The notes: generated by a model not told the origin, from the letters alone. Counted from the first letter of the stretch, positions 39,735 through 48,632 are shown. The stretch: 64,000 nt of DNA from Candidatus Villigracilis adiacens (GCA_016703605.1 JADJBU010000022.1:620001-684000), one strand, 5' to 3'. Program-made: numbers and translations.

Positions 39735-42700
39735 CTACCCCACCATGCGGATCGCCAGCATGGTCATATCGTCTGCCAATGGCAGCGGATCGACGAAATC
39801 GTTGAGGCACTCCTCGATGGACTGGATGACCTCCTCCGCGGTGCCCGCCGAAAGCGAAGCCATGGCTTCCAGCAAACGTCCCTCGCCAAAGAGATCGCCA
39901 TCCGGCGAAAACGCCTCGGTAAGTCCGTCGGTATAAAGCAGGAGCGTATCACCTTTTGCAATGAATATCGTCTTCTCTTCGACCAACGGCTGTTCCATCA
40001 CGCCCAGCGCAATCGCGGTGCGCGTTAATTTATCCAAACTTCCATCGGTCTTCACCCAAAACGGCGGGTTATGCCCGGCATTGACGTAGCGGAACGTGCC
40101 CGCAGCCAAATCCAGTTCGCCATACACGGCGGTAATGAACATGCCTTGCTGCGTATCGGGCAAAAGCGAATCGTTCACGCGCCGCAGGGCTTCGGCGGGC
40201 GAAGAGGTCTCCACGATGGCGGCGCGCATCAACGTCCGGGTCAACGCCATGAACAGGGCGGCGGGCATCCCCTTATCCGCCACATCCGCGATGAAGATGC
40301 CAAGTTTGTTCTCCGGCAGTTCGATCACATCGTAAAAGTCGCCGCCCACCTGCCGCGCCGTGCGCCAGCGCGCCGCGATCTGCCAATTCGGGTGGGTCGG
40401 CAAAACACTCGGGATGAAGGTCTGCTGGATCTGGCGGGCAAGCTGCACTTCCGTTTCGAGCCGTTCGCGCACGACCATCTCCTGTTGCAAAAGATCGTTT
40501 TGAATTGCAAGCGCGGCTTGCTGGGCAATACCGTTGATGATCTCCAGCCGCCGCGAACGGAACCGCCGCGCATTCTCATCCTCTTCGATCAGCATCACGC
40601 CGAAGATATCGTTCTTGATGGTCAACGGGACGGCGATCAGCAGGCGGTCGGCATTGACCGTGTCCGCTTCGCGCCCCGCTGCGGGTTGAATCTCCAGCCA
40701 ATCCTTTGGCTCCGCCCCAGCCTCGAGCGGGCGCGTCACCAGCATGTTCTGCTCCAACGCCCAAACCACAAATGGAAACTCGGAAAGCGAAAGACTCTTT
40801 TCCGTCAGCATCGACTCCTCCTCTTCGGAAAAGCCGTATTCCTGCGAAGCTTGCAGCGATTGATACTCCATATCCAGCCGGTAGAGGACCACGCGTTTGA
40901 CCCCGACCAGAATCGGCATAATACGGATGATGGAACCGAGTATTTCATCCAAATCGCTCAAACTGACGACCGCCTGCGCCACCTGCAACAACGCCGCGGA
41001 GGCATACGCCTGCTCCTGCGCCGAATCGAACAGGCGCGCGTTCTCGATGGCAACCGCCGCGTAATTCGCAAAGGTGCTGGCGATGGCGCGCGCCTCATGC
41101 CCATACCGCCCGGACGTGTGATGCGCGAGGGTCAATATCCCAAGCGGACGGTCCCCCACCCGCAGCGGCGCGACAATGGACGAGTAATCCGGTTCGAAGC
41201 CCGCCGTCAGACCGGCTGGGCCGATCGGGTCTTCAGGCTTGCGGATGATGGGCGTTTCCGAGTCGAGCGCAGCCACCATCACATGGGTGGTCTCAGGGTA
41301 GGCAATGCAAACGGTTTCCAGTTGACTGGCATCCACTCCATGAACGGCGGAAAGACACAAGGAACCGTCCTGCAACAGCCATATCGCGGAGGTATCCACC
41401 GGCAAATTGCGGTCCAACTCGGCGAGGATCATCTCGAGGACTTCGTCCAACCCGGCATTGCTGGAGACCAGCCCCGCCACCTCGCGCAGGCTGTCTGCCA
41501 CCTGACGCCGCCACTGCTCGGAGCGGTACAAGTCCGCGTTGCGGATGGCGGCGGCAACCGTATCGGCGACGGCTTCGAACATGACCCGGTCGTCATCGGT
41601 GAAGGCGTTTAATTTATCAGATTGAATGTCGAGCAAGCCCACCACCCGCTCGTTAAAGATCAATGGAACGCATAACTCGGATTTGGTGTTCTTCGGCGGC
41701 AGCGGGGAATGAACATATCGGTCGTCTTTCGAGACGTCATTTGCCAGCACAGCCTGTCCGTTACGCGCCACCCAGGGCATAATTCCCTTTGCATCGTCGA
41801 GCGGGATGGTAAAGCCTTCGAGTTGTTTGCTGCGTTTGCCGCTTCCGGCTTCATAGGCGATCAACCGCCGGTTCGGGTGGACGGTGAAAAGCGAAACATG
41901 GGGGTAGCCGAATTTTTCGTGAATCAGGTTTGCTGCGTCGCGCATCAATTGCGAAAGGTCGAGGGTGGAGGTAACGCTTTTGCTGACCTCCGAGACCAGG
42001 GTAAGCTGGTTGGCGCGGCGGCGCAGGTCGCCGTATAACTTTGCGCCCTCCACGGCGCGCGCCACATTATCGGCAAGCGCTCTTAAGATGAGCAGGTCGA
42101 TGGGGTGAAACGCGCTGGGCTGGTTGCTTTGCACGTCCAATGCGCCCAGCACGCGCTCTTCGATCTTCAATGGAATGACAACTTCAGACCTTGTCTCGGG
42201 CAGGCTGTCTATGAATCGATACCGTTTGTCCTTCTGCACATCGTCGCAGACGATCTCCGCCCCGGTCTGCGCGGCTTCGCCGATCAGTCCCTGACCGATC
42301 TCCACTTCGAGGGCAATCGCGGCTTTGCGTTTTCCCTTGCGCGAAGCGACGGCGCTGGCGCGAAACCGCAGCGCGGTATCGTTCGGTTTGAGGGTAAAGA
42401 AGGCGACGTAATAGAAATTGAAGGTTTTTTGAATGAGGCTGGTCACCTGCAATGCGAGTTCATCCACATCGAGGACGCTGGCGATCTGCGCGCTGACTTC
42501 GCGCACCAGGTTCAACTGGCGCAGGCGGAATTGCTCCACCTCGACACGATGGGCGGCAAAGAGGTTGACGGAGAGTATCTGCCCCAACCCCTGGAGCAAG
42601 TCCAATTCGTCGGGGGTGAATTCAGGCCCTTTGGGGCGGTCGATCTGAAGCGCTCCCAGCGTAATCCCCTGATCGGCAAGCGGTATCGAGACAAAGGTCG

Positions 42701-42992
42701 GGTTTGAGGCGGGGGGCTTGGTCCGTCCGTTTTTTTTGACGAGTTTCCCGGTTTTGACGGCGCGCTTCATCCCTTCGGCGGCGGGTTGGGGTGGGAAGGT
42801 TCGGGGGGCATCCCAATCCGGCAGGCGGAAGATGCTTTCGTCGAGCCAGACGGTTGTTTTGCCGGGGAGCAGGCGGTTGGCAAGCCCGATGATACGGTCG
42901 CGCTGCGCGGCGAGCGAATCCTCACTTCTTAGTTTTTCACCCAGGCTGGCAAGTTGAAGCCAGTCTTTCGAAGATCGGGCGGCGGCGGGCAA
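39735..42992 (-). CDS. multi-GAF SpoIIE/PP2C serine phosphatase
   Basis: This 1085-aa soluble sensor phosphatase carries about five GAF-type domains in a row (roughly 10-150, 160-310, 335-485, 510-655, 680-845) and a SpoIIE PP2C domain (about 870-1085). The phosphatase motifs are intact: GGDFYDVIEL, ADVADKGMPAALFMA, LYTDGLTEAFS and LADDMTMLAIRM. It would dephosphorylate a STAS anti-anti-sigma protein in response to several small ligands or redox cues. The gene starts four bases after the stop of the RsbW-like kinase gene, and a STAS gene lies upstream on the same strand, so the three make a partner-switching module. Confidence 0.92.
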   Translation of the reverse strand: MPAAARSSKDWLQLASLGEKLRSEDSLAAQRDRIIGLANRLLPGKTTVWLDESIFRLPDWDAPRTFPPQPAAEGMKRAVKTGKLVKKNGRTKPPASNPTFVSIPLADQGITLGALQIDRPKGPEFTPDELDLLQGLGQILSVNLFAAHRVEVEQFRLRQLNLVREVSAQIASVLDVDELALQVTSLIQKTFNFYYVAFFTLKPNDTALRFRASAVASRKGKRKAAIALEVEIGQGLIGEAAQTGAEIVCDDVQKDKRYRFIDSLPETRSEVVIPLKIEERVLGALDVQSNQPSAFHPIDLLILRALADNVARAVEGAKLYGDLRRRANQLTLVSEVSKSVTSTLDLSQLMRDAANLIHEKFGYPHVSLFTVHPNRRLIAYEAGSGKRSKQLEGFTIPLDDAKGIMPWVARNGQAVLANDVSKDDRYVHSPLPPKNTKSELCVPLIFNERVVGLLDIQSDKLNAFTDDDRVMFEAVADTVAAAIRNADLYRSEQWRRQVADSLREVAGLVSSNAGLDEVLEMILAELDRNLPVDTSAIWLLQDGSLCLSAVHGVDASQLETVCIAYPETTHVMVAALDSETPIIRKPEDPIGPAGLTAGFEPDYSSIVAPLRVGDRPLGILTLAHHTSGRYGHEARAIASTFANYAAVAIENARLFDSAQEQAYASAALLQVAQAVVSLSDLDEILGSIIRIMPILVGVKRVVLYRLDMEYQSLQASQEYGFSEEEESMLTEKSLSLSEFPFVVWALEQNMLVTRPLEAGAEPKDWLEIQPAAGREADTVNADRLLIAVPLTIKNDIFGVMLIEEDENARRFRSRRLEIINGIAQQAALAIQNDLLQQEMVVRERLETEVQLARQIQQTFIPSVLPTHPNWQIAARWRTARQVGGDFYDVIELPENKLGIFIADVADKGMPAALFMALTRTLMRAAIVETSSPAEALRRVNDSLLPDTQQGMFITAVYGELDLAAGTFRYVNAGHNPPFWVKTDGSLDKLTRTAIALGVMEQPLVEEKTIFIAKGDTLLLYTDGLTEAFSPDGDLFGEGRLLEAMASLSAGTAEEVIQSIEECLNDFVDPLPLADDMTMLAIRMVG

Positions 42993-42996
42993 GGGG

Positions 42997-43404
42997 TTAT
43001 TCCCTTCGCTTGGTCATGGTCAACAAATTGCCCGCCCCGGAGGATTCATATTTCACGTTGTCCATTAATTTGCGCATCAGATAGACCCCCAGTCCGCCGA
43101 TCTGTCTTTCGGATAAGTCTGCTTTGAGGTTCGGTTCTTTCACGGTTTTGGGGTTGAAGGGTTTGCCGGTGTCGCGCATGGTGATGATGATTTCATCGTT
43201 CTTGATGTCGCATGTTACAAAGAGTGAGGCGTCGGATTCGCCTTCATAGGCATGTTCGATGATGTTCGAGGCGGCTTCGTCTGCGGCAAGCTGCAGGGAA
43301 TAGATTGCCTTTTCGGAGAATCCCCCCGCCCGCGCAACCTCCGCCACCATGTCCCGAATTTCATCCAAAAAATCGAACCGGGCTGGAAAAATATTTGCTG
43401 GCAT
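42997..43404 (-). CDS. anti-sigma regulatory kinase (RsbW/SpoIIAB-type HATPase)
   Basis: This 135-aa GHKL-type kinase has the N-box ADEAASNIIEHAY (residues 41-53), the G1 box DTGKPF and the G2 box GGLGVYLMRKL (103-113). RsbW-like proteins phosphorylate STAS partners and hold a sigma factor or another target. It lies directly upstream of the multi-GAF phosphatase and 212 bases after a STAS gene. No sigma-factor gene is adjacent, so the output may be a different target. Confidence 0.92.
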   Translation of the reverse strand: MPANIFPARFDFLDEIRDMVAEVARAGGFSEKAIYSLQLAADEAASNIIEHAYEGESDASLFVTCDIKNDEIIITMRDTGKPFNPKTVKEPNLKADLSERQIGGLGVYLMRKLMDNVKYESSGAGNLLTMTKRRE

Positions 43405-43409
43405 CAGTA

Positions 43410-43594
43410 ATCAACTCACCTTAGGCAAGGTTATCTCGTAATACAGGCTTTGACCGCAGCGTCCATCCCAAAACTGGTCGTCTGTTGCCGCGGCAGTCAG
43501 ATGCAGCATGAAATCCGGCTGAAAGGTTTACACTGCGCAACATCGATATTAATAAAGGATATGCCGTCTCCGACCCCTGAGAGACGGCATTTTC
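43410..43594. other. Gap with degenerate repeat and hairpin
   Basis: CTCACCTTAGGC at 43413 and TGCGCAACATCG near 43535 resemble family-2 MITE ends but have decayed, with no clear duplication. A hairpin ATGCCGTCTC/GAGACGGCAT (43561-43590) follows. No ORF is convincing. Confidence 0.4.
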
Positions 43595-43616
43595 ACGCTG
43601 GGTTGGGCGGTTTGGC

Positions 43617-43952
43617 TTAGAAACTTCCCACTGCGCTGACGGGGTCGTCGAAGGTTTTGAAGAGTTCGGTAAAACCCGCCAGTTCGAGCGCTTCGCGAAT
43701 GCGGTCTGGAACCTTTACCAGCACGATTTCGCCGCGGTTGTATCGTTTGCAATTGCGCTGGGTGGCAAGCAGGGCGCGGAAACCGGCGCTGGACATGTAT
43801 TCCAACTCGCTCATATCGATGGCAAGTTTGAAGCGTCCATTATCGTTGGCTTTTTCCAAAGCCTTTGCAAACTGGGGAGCCGTGGCGCTGTCCACCCGGC
43901 CCTTGACCGCTATCAGATCGCAATGCTTGAATTCCTGGGTTGTGATTTCCAT
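43617..43952 (-). CDS. STAS-domain anti-anti-sigma factor
   Basis: This 111-aa protein has a STAS domain with the phosphorylatable serine in YMSSAGFRALL (S54/S55) after the strand LAIDMSELE. Unphosphorylated, such proteins bind the RsbW-type kinase and free its target; SpoIIE phosphatases reset them. The partner kinase and phosphatase follow on the same strand. GAGGAG lies before the ATG. It is the likely output switch for one or both SpoIIE phosphatases in the window. Confidence 0.92.
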   Translation of the reverse strand: MEITTQEFKHCDLIAVKGRVDSATAPQFAKALEKANDNGRFKLAIDMSELEYMSSAGFRALLATQRNCKRYNRGEIVLVKVPDRIREALELAGFTELFKTFDDPVSAVGSF

Positions 43953-44119
43953 AAGTTCTCCTCCGGGCAGGGAATTTTTAAGAACGACAAAATTATATCA
44001 CGTCCTCTTGATGCATTACGGCGGGCGCGTTAAACTTTTGAGCGCTCCCCCTGACCGCAGTCCTACTCCCTGAAACAATCAAATCGTTTACAATTACAAG
44101 AGATGAGAGGAGATTCTTT

Positions 44120-44566
44120 ATGAGCGGCGAACAGGTTCTGGTCATGCTCGTTGAAGATAACGCGGATCACGCCGAACTTGTGATTCGAACCCTGGAGGGA
44201 CATCACATTTCCAGCAAAATTCTTCACATCTCCGACGGGGAAACCGCCCTGGATTATCTCCTCCGGCGGAAGGATTTTGGCAACCCCGAAACCAGCCCGC
44301 GCCCGCATGTCATCCTGCTCGACCTGCGCCTGCCCCGGGTGGACGGGCTGGAAGTGCTGCGCATGATCAAAAAGGAAGGGGAAGAGTTGCGCAATATTCC
44401 CGTGGTGGTCTTGACCACCTCCGAAGCCGAAAAAGACGTGCTGCGCGCGTACGAATATTATGTCAACAGTTACCTTGTCAAACCGGTCGGTTATGAGGAT
44501 TTCAATAATATGATGCGCGACCTGGGCGGTTATTGGCTCGGCTGGAACAAGCAGGCGCAGGGCTGA
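44120..44566 (+). CDS. single-domain response regulator (Rcp1-like)
   Basis: This 148-aa receiver protein has an acidic pocket at E12/D13 in MLVEDNADHAEL, the phosphoacceptor D68 in LLDLRLPRVDG, T98-type TTSEAEKD and K121-type LVKPVGYEDF. The insertion RRKDFGNPETSPRP and the C-terminal tail match the Rcp1 group, which pairs with phytochrome-like or GAF histidine kinases. No kinase is adjacent. The next gene, another receiver protein, starts directly after its stop codon, so they are co-expressed. TACAAT at 44089 is a possible -10 box, and GAGAGGAGA is the ribosome-binding site. Confidence 0.93.
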   Translation: MSGEQVLVMLVEDNADHAELVIRTLEGHHISSKILHISDGETALDYLLRRKDFGNPETSPRPHVILLDLRLPRVDGLEVLRMIKKEGEELRNIPVVVLTTSEAEKDVLRAYEYYVNSYLVKPVGYEDFNNMMRDLGGYWLGWNKQAQG

Positions 44567-45949
44567 ATGTCGGACGAACCCATCCTTATCCTCCTGGTCG
44601 AAGACGAAGACCCGCATGCCGAACTGATACAACGCGCCTTCGAGGATCAGGGCATTGAGTTTAAAATTCACCGCGCCCGGTCATTGAGCGAAGCCCGCGA
44701 CCACATGCGCGACTACAAACCGAGGTTGATCATCGCCGATTGGCGGCTGCCCGATGGGGAAAGCATGGAACTGCTGCCCAACCACCGCGACCCGCTTGCC
44801 ACCCCCATCATCCTGATGACCAGTTACGGGAACGAACGCATCGCCGTCGAAGCGCTTAAATCCGGCGCGTTGGATTATGTTGTGAAATCGCCCGAATCGA
44901 TGCTGGATATGCCCCACGCCGCAAGAAAAGCGCTCGACCAGTGGAAGGCGCGGTCAGACCGCATTCGCATTCAAAACGCGCTCACGGAGAGCGAGTCGCA
45001 GTTTCGCCTGCTTGCCGAAAACGCCAGCGACATGATCGCCCGTCTCACAACCTACGGCGACATGATCTACATCTCCCCCGCCTGTAAAACCATCCTCGGG
45101 CGTGCGCCCGAAGAACTTCAGGGAGTGAACATCTTCGACCTGATCCACGAAGAGGACCGCGCGGTCATCCGCGAACTATTCGACCATAACTCCACCGACG
45201 CCACATACACGGTCACCTTCCGCGCCAGCCACATGAACGGCGCATATATCTGGCTCGAAACATCTGCCCGCGCGGTGCTCGACCCGAACACAAAAAAGGC
45301 GGTCGAGATTCAATCCGCCTCGCGCGACATTACAGAAAGAAAACGGGCGGAGGAAGCCCTCCAACAGGCGCACAAACAGCTAAGCGAAGCCTACGAACGC
45401 ACCATCGAAGGCTGGGTGCGCGCGCTCGACCTGCGCGACCGCGAAACCGAAGGACACACCCAAAGGGTGACCGAAATCACTCTCAAGGTTGCCAAACAAC
45501 TCGGGTACAGCTCCGAAGAATTATTGCACATCCACCGCGGCGCATTGCTGCACGATATGGGCAAGATCGCCATCCCCGATGAAATCCTGCAAAAGCCGGG
45601 ACCGCTCAACGATACCGAATGGGAGAAAATGCGCCGGCATCCCTCCTATGCCTACGAAATGCTTTCCCGCATCGAATACCTGCGTCCCGCCCTCGACATT
45701 CCCTTCTACCACCACGAACGCTGGAATGGGTCGGGCTACCCGCACGGACTCGCAGGCAGGGAGATTCCGCTTGCGGCGCGGCTCTTTGCCATCGTGGACG
45801 TCTGGGACGCGCTTCGCAGCGACAGACCCTACCGCAAGGAACTGCCCCGCGAACAGGTGATCGAATACCTGCGCGAAAATTCAGGCCTGCTCTTCGACCC
45901 GGACCTGGTCGAGGTCTTCCTCAAATTCGTCGAAACCCACCAGTTGTAA
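44567..45949 (+). CDS. response regulator with PAS and HD-GYP domains
   Basis: This 460-aa protein has a receiver domain (1-125; E12, D13 and D58 in IIADWRLPDGE), a PAS domain with PAC tail (about 145-270) and an HD-GYP domain (about 285-460). The HD-GYP active site is complete: HDMGKIAIPDEIL, HHERWNGSGYPHGLAG and DVWDALRSDRPYR. Such proteins hydrolyse cyclic di-GMP or related nucleotides when the receiver is phosphorylated. It follows the Rcp1-like regulator without a gap, suggesting both are fed by the same kinase. A promoter for SRP RNA begins two bases after the stop codon. Confidence 0.93.
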   Translation: MSDEPILILLVEDEDPHAELIQRAFEDQGIEFKIHRARSLSEARDHMRDYKPRLIIADWRLPDGESMELLPNHRDPLATPIILMTSYGNERIAVEALKSGALDYVVKSPESMLDMPHAARKALDQWKARSDRIRIQNALTESESQFRLLAENASDMIARLTTYGDMIYISPACKTILGRAPEELQGVNIFDLIHEEDRAVIRELFDHNSTDATYTVTFRASHMNGAYIWLETSARAVLDPNTKKAVEIQSASRDITERKRAEEALQQAHKQLSEAYERTIEGWVRALDLRDRETEGHTQRVTEITLKVAKQLGYSSEELLHIHRGALLHDMGKIAIPDEILQKPGPLNDTEWEKMRRHPSYAYEMLSRIEYLRPALDIPFYHHERWNGSGYPHGLAGREIPLAARLFAIVDVWDALRSDRPYRKELPREQVIEYLRENSGLLFDPDLVEVFLKFVETHQL

Positions 45950-45950
45950 T

Positions 45951-45980
45951 TTGACACCCATCCCCTTCATCGGTTATGCT
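45951..45980 (+). promoter_or_regulatory. SRP RNA promoter
   Basis: TTGACA (45951-45956), an 18-base spacer and TATGCT (45975-45980), placing the start at about 45987, just at the first base of the RNA hairpin. Confidence 0.8.
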
Positions 45981-45987
45981 TGCGTTG

Positions 45988-46089
45988 TCCGGGCAGGCCC
46001 GGCGCGGCGAAGCCTTTCGAATCCCGCCAGGATCGAAAGATAGCAACGGTAAGGAAGAGCCTTCGGGCGCCGCCGGTCTCCTGCCCGGA
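45988..46089 (+). ncRNA. ffs: small bacterial SRP RNA (4.5S type)
   Basis: The roughly 102-nt RNA folds into one long rod: TCCGGGCAGG pairs with CCTGCCCGGA at the ends and GGCGCGGCG with CGCCGCC inside. The tip carries the Ffh-binding domain IV signature, CCAGG-AT-CGAAAG-AT-AGCAACGG, with a GAAA tetraloop and the AGCA internal loop. TATTTTTA follows as terminator. It guides signal-sequence proteins with Ffh to the membrane. It has its own strong promoter and no ORF belongs to it. Confidence 0.9.
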
Positions 46090-46137
46090 TATTTTTATGC
46101 GAATACCACACAAACAAAGGGTGGGTATAATCTTCCC

Positions 46138-46497
46138 ATGTCTTCCAAAAACATCATCGCCATCGCCGCATCGCTCGCGCTCGGCATTGCGCTTGGGCTG
46201 GTCTACGGCTGGGTCATCGAACCGGTCGAATTCACCGATGTCACCCCCGACCTGCTGCGCGAAGATTACCGCGTCGATTATGTCCTGATGACAGCCGAAG
46301 CCTATCAAAACGATTTCGACTCCGAAGCCGCCGCCCGGCGCCTCGCCATGCTTGGGAGCGATCCCCCCGAAACCTACGCTGCATCCGCCATCGAATACGC
46401 CAGCCTGAACGGCTTTACAGAAGACGAGACCAACGCCCTGCAAGCCCTGCTGACCGCGATGCAAACCCACCAGCCGAATGCGGATCAGACTCCATGA
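46138..46497 (+). CDS. single-helix membrane protein, 119 aa (paralogue 1)
   Basis: This protein has an N-terminal membrane helix (about residues 5-26), then a helical domain with FTDVTPDLLREDYRVDYVLMTAEAYQ. The next gene has the same plan and a related motif (YVDANPALLRADFKDQYRVV), so they are tandem paralogues; both could be subunits of one membrane complex. Function is unknown. TATAAT lies six bases before the ATG at 46138 with no ribosome-binding site, so the mRNA is probably leaderless. A longer frame would run back through the SRP RNA and is rejected. The stop overlaps the next start (ATGA). Confidence 0.78.
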   Translation: MSSKNIIAIAASLALGIALGLVYGWVIEPVEFTDVTPDLLREDYRVDYVLMTAEAYQNDFDSEAAARRLAMLGSDPPETYAASAIEYASLNGFTEDETNALQALLTAMQTHQPNADQTP

Positions 46498-47381
46498 ATC
46501 ACTCCACCCGCAGCCTGATCCTGCAAATCATCTTCGCGGTTCTCGCCGGGCTCGGGCTTGGTCTGGCTTACTCGTGGCTTCTCTCCCCCGTCACCTATGT
46601 GGACGCAAACCCAGCCCTCCTTCGCGCAGATTTTAAAGACCAATACCGGGTCGTGATCGCCGCCTCCTACGCCGCCAACCAGGACCTGACCCGCGCCCGC
46701 GCGCGGCTGGACCTGCTCGGCGATTCGGATCCGGTTGCCGAATTGAGCGCCCAGGCGCAGCGGATGCTTGCAGCGGGAGAGCCGTTCGAAAAAGTCCGCC
46801 CGCTTGCGCAACTGGCAACAGACCTGCAACAGGGATTCGTCAGCGAACCGTTCACCGCCACGCCCATTCCAACCTTCAACACGCCCGCGGCGGCGCAGAC
46901 AACCCCCACCGCTTCACCAGTTCCCGGGTCCGCTGAAGAACCGACTTTCACTCCCCCGCCCACAGTTTTTTTCGAACAGACTCCACTGACTCCGTCCCTG
47001 CTCGAGACCGTCACCCCGCGCCCGACGTTTACGCCAACATCCGGTCCGGGCGCTCCATTCGCGCTGGTCGCGCAGGAAACGATCTGCGACCCCGGCGCGC
47101 GCGCGCTCATGCAATTCATCCTCATGGATGCGCGCCGCGATCAGGCGGCGGGCGTGGAGATCATCGTTACCTGGAACCAGGGAGAAGACCGCTTCTTTAC
47201 CGGGTTCAAACCCGAGCTTGGCAACGGGTACGCGGACTTCATCATGGAACCGAACACGGTCTATAACATTCGCATCGTCACCGGCGGCGCCTTCGTCCCA
47301 GACATCAGCGCCCCGGTCTGCGCCGACCCGAACGGGACGGAATACGCCGGCGGAGTTTTACTCACCTTTCAACAGCCCTGA
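46494..47381 (+). CDS. single-helix membrane protein with Pro/Thr linker (paralogue 2)
   Basis: This 295-aa protein has an N-terminal helix (about residues 8-30) and the same 90-residue helical domain as its upstream neighbour. A long Pro/Thr-rich linker (about 115-185, TPTFNTPAAAQTTPTASP-like) leads to a C-terminal beta domain of about 110 residues containing two cysteines (CDPGARAL; APVCADPNG), probably outside the cell. The two genes overlap by four bases. The family is not recognised; the layout resembles other surface-exposed anchored proteins in this window. Confidence 0.78.
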   Translation: MNHSTRSLILQIIFAVLAGLGLGLAYSWLLSPVTYVDANPALLRADFKDQYRVVIAASYAANQDLTRARARLDLLGDSDPVAELSAQAQRMLAAGEPFEKVRPLAQLATDLQQGFVSEPFTATPIPTFNTPAAAQTTPTASPVPGSAEEPTFTPPPTVFFEQTPLTPSLLETVTPRPTFTPTSGPGAPFALVAQETICDPGARALMQFILMDARRDQAAGVEIIVTWNQGEDRFFTGFKPELGNGYADFIMEPNTVYNIRIVTGGAFVPDISAPVCADPNGTEYAGGVLLTFQQP

Positions 47382-47444
47382 TCCGCCCTGCAACCGAACC
47401 GGGGATAAATCGTTATATCCACCAGATTATTCAAGGAGTAACGA

Positions 47445-47972
47445 ATGAACACAACCAATGAAATACAAAAACCCGGGTTAATCACCGCTATCGCGCTCAT
47501 GACTCTCGTCAGCGGCATCATCAACCTTTTCTGGGGATTTGTCGCATCTGCCACCGCGCTGGGGACGATTGTCGGCGTCATCTGCCTGCCCATCACCATC
47601 CTGCCCACCATTCTCGGCGTGTTCGAGATCATTTATGCGGCAAAACTTTTGAGCGCGCAGCTCCAGCCCGTACAGCCTTCCACATCGCTTGCCGTGTTTC
47701 AGATATTGACTTTCCTGATGGGCAACATCTTCTCGATGATCGTGGGCATCCTCAACCTGGTCTTCTTCAACGACCTGGCAGTCAGGGAATACTTTGCCCG
47801 CGTCAACGGCGCGGTTCCGCAAACACCCGCGCCCGTACCGGCTCCTGCTGCCGCGCTGCCCATGATGCCGCAGCCCGCCTCCCTCCCCGAGACGCCCGAA
47901 GCCGCCAGCATCGAAGAATCGCTCCCGTCTGAAAAAGCCAAACGCGTCCGCAGGACGACCAAACAGGGTTAG
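47445..47972 (+). CDS. hypothetical membrane protein, 175 aa
   Basis: Three or four hydrophobic helices lie in residues 10-110 (LITAIALMTLVSGIINLFW; IVGVICLPITILPTILGVFE; ILTFLMGNIFSMIVGILNLV), followed by a Pro/Ala-rich cytoplasmic tail ending in KRVRRTTKQG. No family motif is visible. AAGGAG precedes the ATG. It stands 63 bases after the paralogue pair and may share their transcript; a terminator follows. Confidence 0.75.
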   Translation: MNTTNEIQKPGLITAIALMTLVSGIINLFWGFVASATALGTIVGVICLPITILPTILGVFEIIYAAKLLSAQLQPVQPSTSLAVFQILTFLMGNIFSMIVGILNLVFFNDLAVREYFARVNGAVPQTPAPVPAPAAALPMMPQPASLPETPEAASIEESLPSEKAKRVRRTTKQG

Positions 47973-47990
47973 TCTTTTCCGAATAACATA

Positions 47991-48026
47991 AAAAAACAGC
48001 CGCAATGAAAATGCGGCTGTTTTTTC
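47991..48026 (+). terminator. Rho-independent terminator
   Basis: Arms AAAAAACAGCCGCA and TGCGGCTGTTTTTT around ATGAAAA. Confidence 0.9.
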
Positions 48027-48060
48027 ATGGAGCGCGGCATGGGTATTTTGCCAGCCATAA

Positions 48061-48432
48061 TCATCAGTTCACCTTAAAGAGCGTTTCTTATGTCCGTGAA
48101 AGGTGTGCAAAAAGAGCCTCAGCCACAGAGAACGCCGGGTCTACAGAGGTTTTTAAAAGGTTTTCTCAAGATTCTCTGTGGTCTGATATGAAAAAACGTC
48201 CCGAAGGGTTCTGGAAGGATGGGAATTCTGGCTGACAACCTGCGGGATGGCGCTTTCTCCATTCGGGGTGAAACTCGTTTCATGAATACTCTGTGGCAAA
48301 AAACGGGTTAAGAAATGGTCTCTTACGCAGAACGCTCCGAAGGCATCGCTGTGGCGCCGTGGCGACATTCTCGTAATTCAGGCTCGTTTTTCGTGAAAGC
48401 CTTCGGGGCAGCGCCTAACATCAGTTATCAGG
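48061..48432. mobile_element. Composite repeat region: family-2 MITE with nested element
   Basis: The outer ends TTCACCTTA (48068-48076) and TAACATCAG (48416-48424) match family-2 MITE ends, with near-duplicate flanks TCATCAG/TTATCAG. Inside, AAGAGCGTTTCTTA (48077-48090) and TAAGAAATGGTCTCTT (48310-48325) are imperfect inverted ends of a second element. The same second element occurs at 58332-58464. A CACAGAG/CTCTGTG repeat (48119-48188) is embedded in it. No gene is present. Confidence 0.55.
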
Positions 48433-48514
48433 TAAAATGGGACTAATGTACTCTGGGTTTTATCATCATTGACAGGGTATCATTTTAAAAATTCTTCGCT
48501 GCCATACAAATCCC

Positions 48515-48590
48515 TCGTAAAGAACCCTAAAGGTCTTTTCGGCGCATCAGGGTTTTACGAAAGCACAGGAGACCTTTAGGGTTTCCGCGT
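48515..48590. repeat. 14-bp inverted repeat pair before the lipoprotein gene
   Basis: AACCCTAAAGGTCT (48523-48536) and AGACCTTTAGGGTT (48570-48583) are exact inverted copies around a 33-base middle. It may be another small mobile repeat or an mRNA structure in the leader of the next gene. Confidence 0.65.
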
Positions 48591-48632
48591 ACGGTAGAGA
48601 AAAAATTCAAAAACAAATAGGAGAAAAGAGAG

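Noticed and set aside
40071..41612. 513-aa open frame on the plus strand over the multi-GAF phosphatase
   Set aside because: A mirror frame of a gene with complete PP2C motifs; Arg/His-rich composition typical of antisense translation.
45961..46095. tRNA or riboswitch near TTTCGAATCCC
   Set aside because: The TTCGAATCC string resembles a T-loop, but the surrounding rod and CCAGG/AGCAACGG tip identify SRP RNA. No cloverleaf can be drawn.
45976..46137. N-terminal extension of the 119-aa membrane protein
   Set aside because: It would translate through the SRP RNA. The ATG at 46138 fits the membrane helix and the -10 box.
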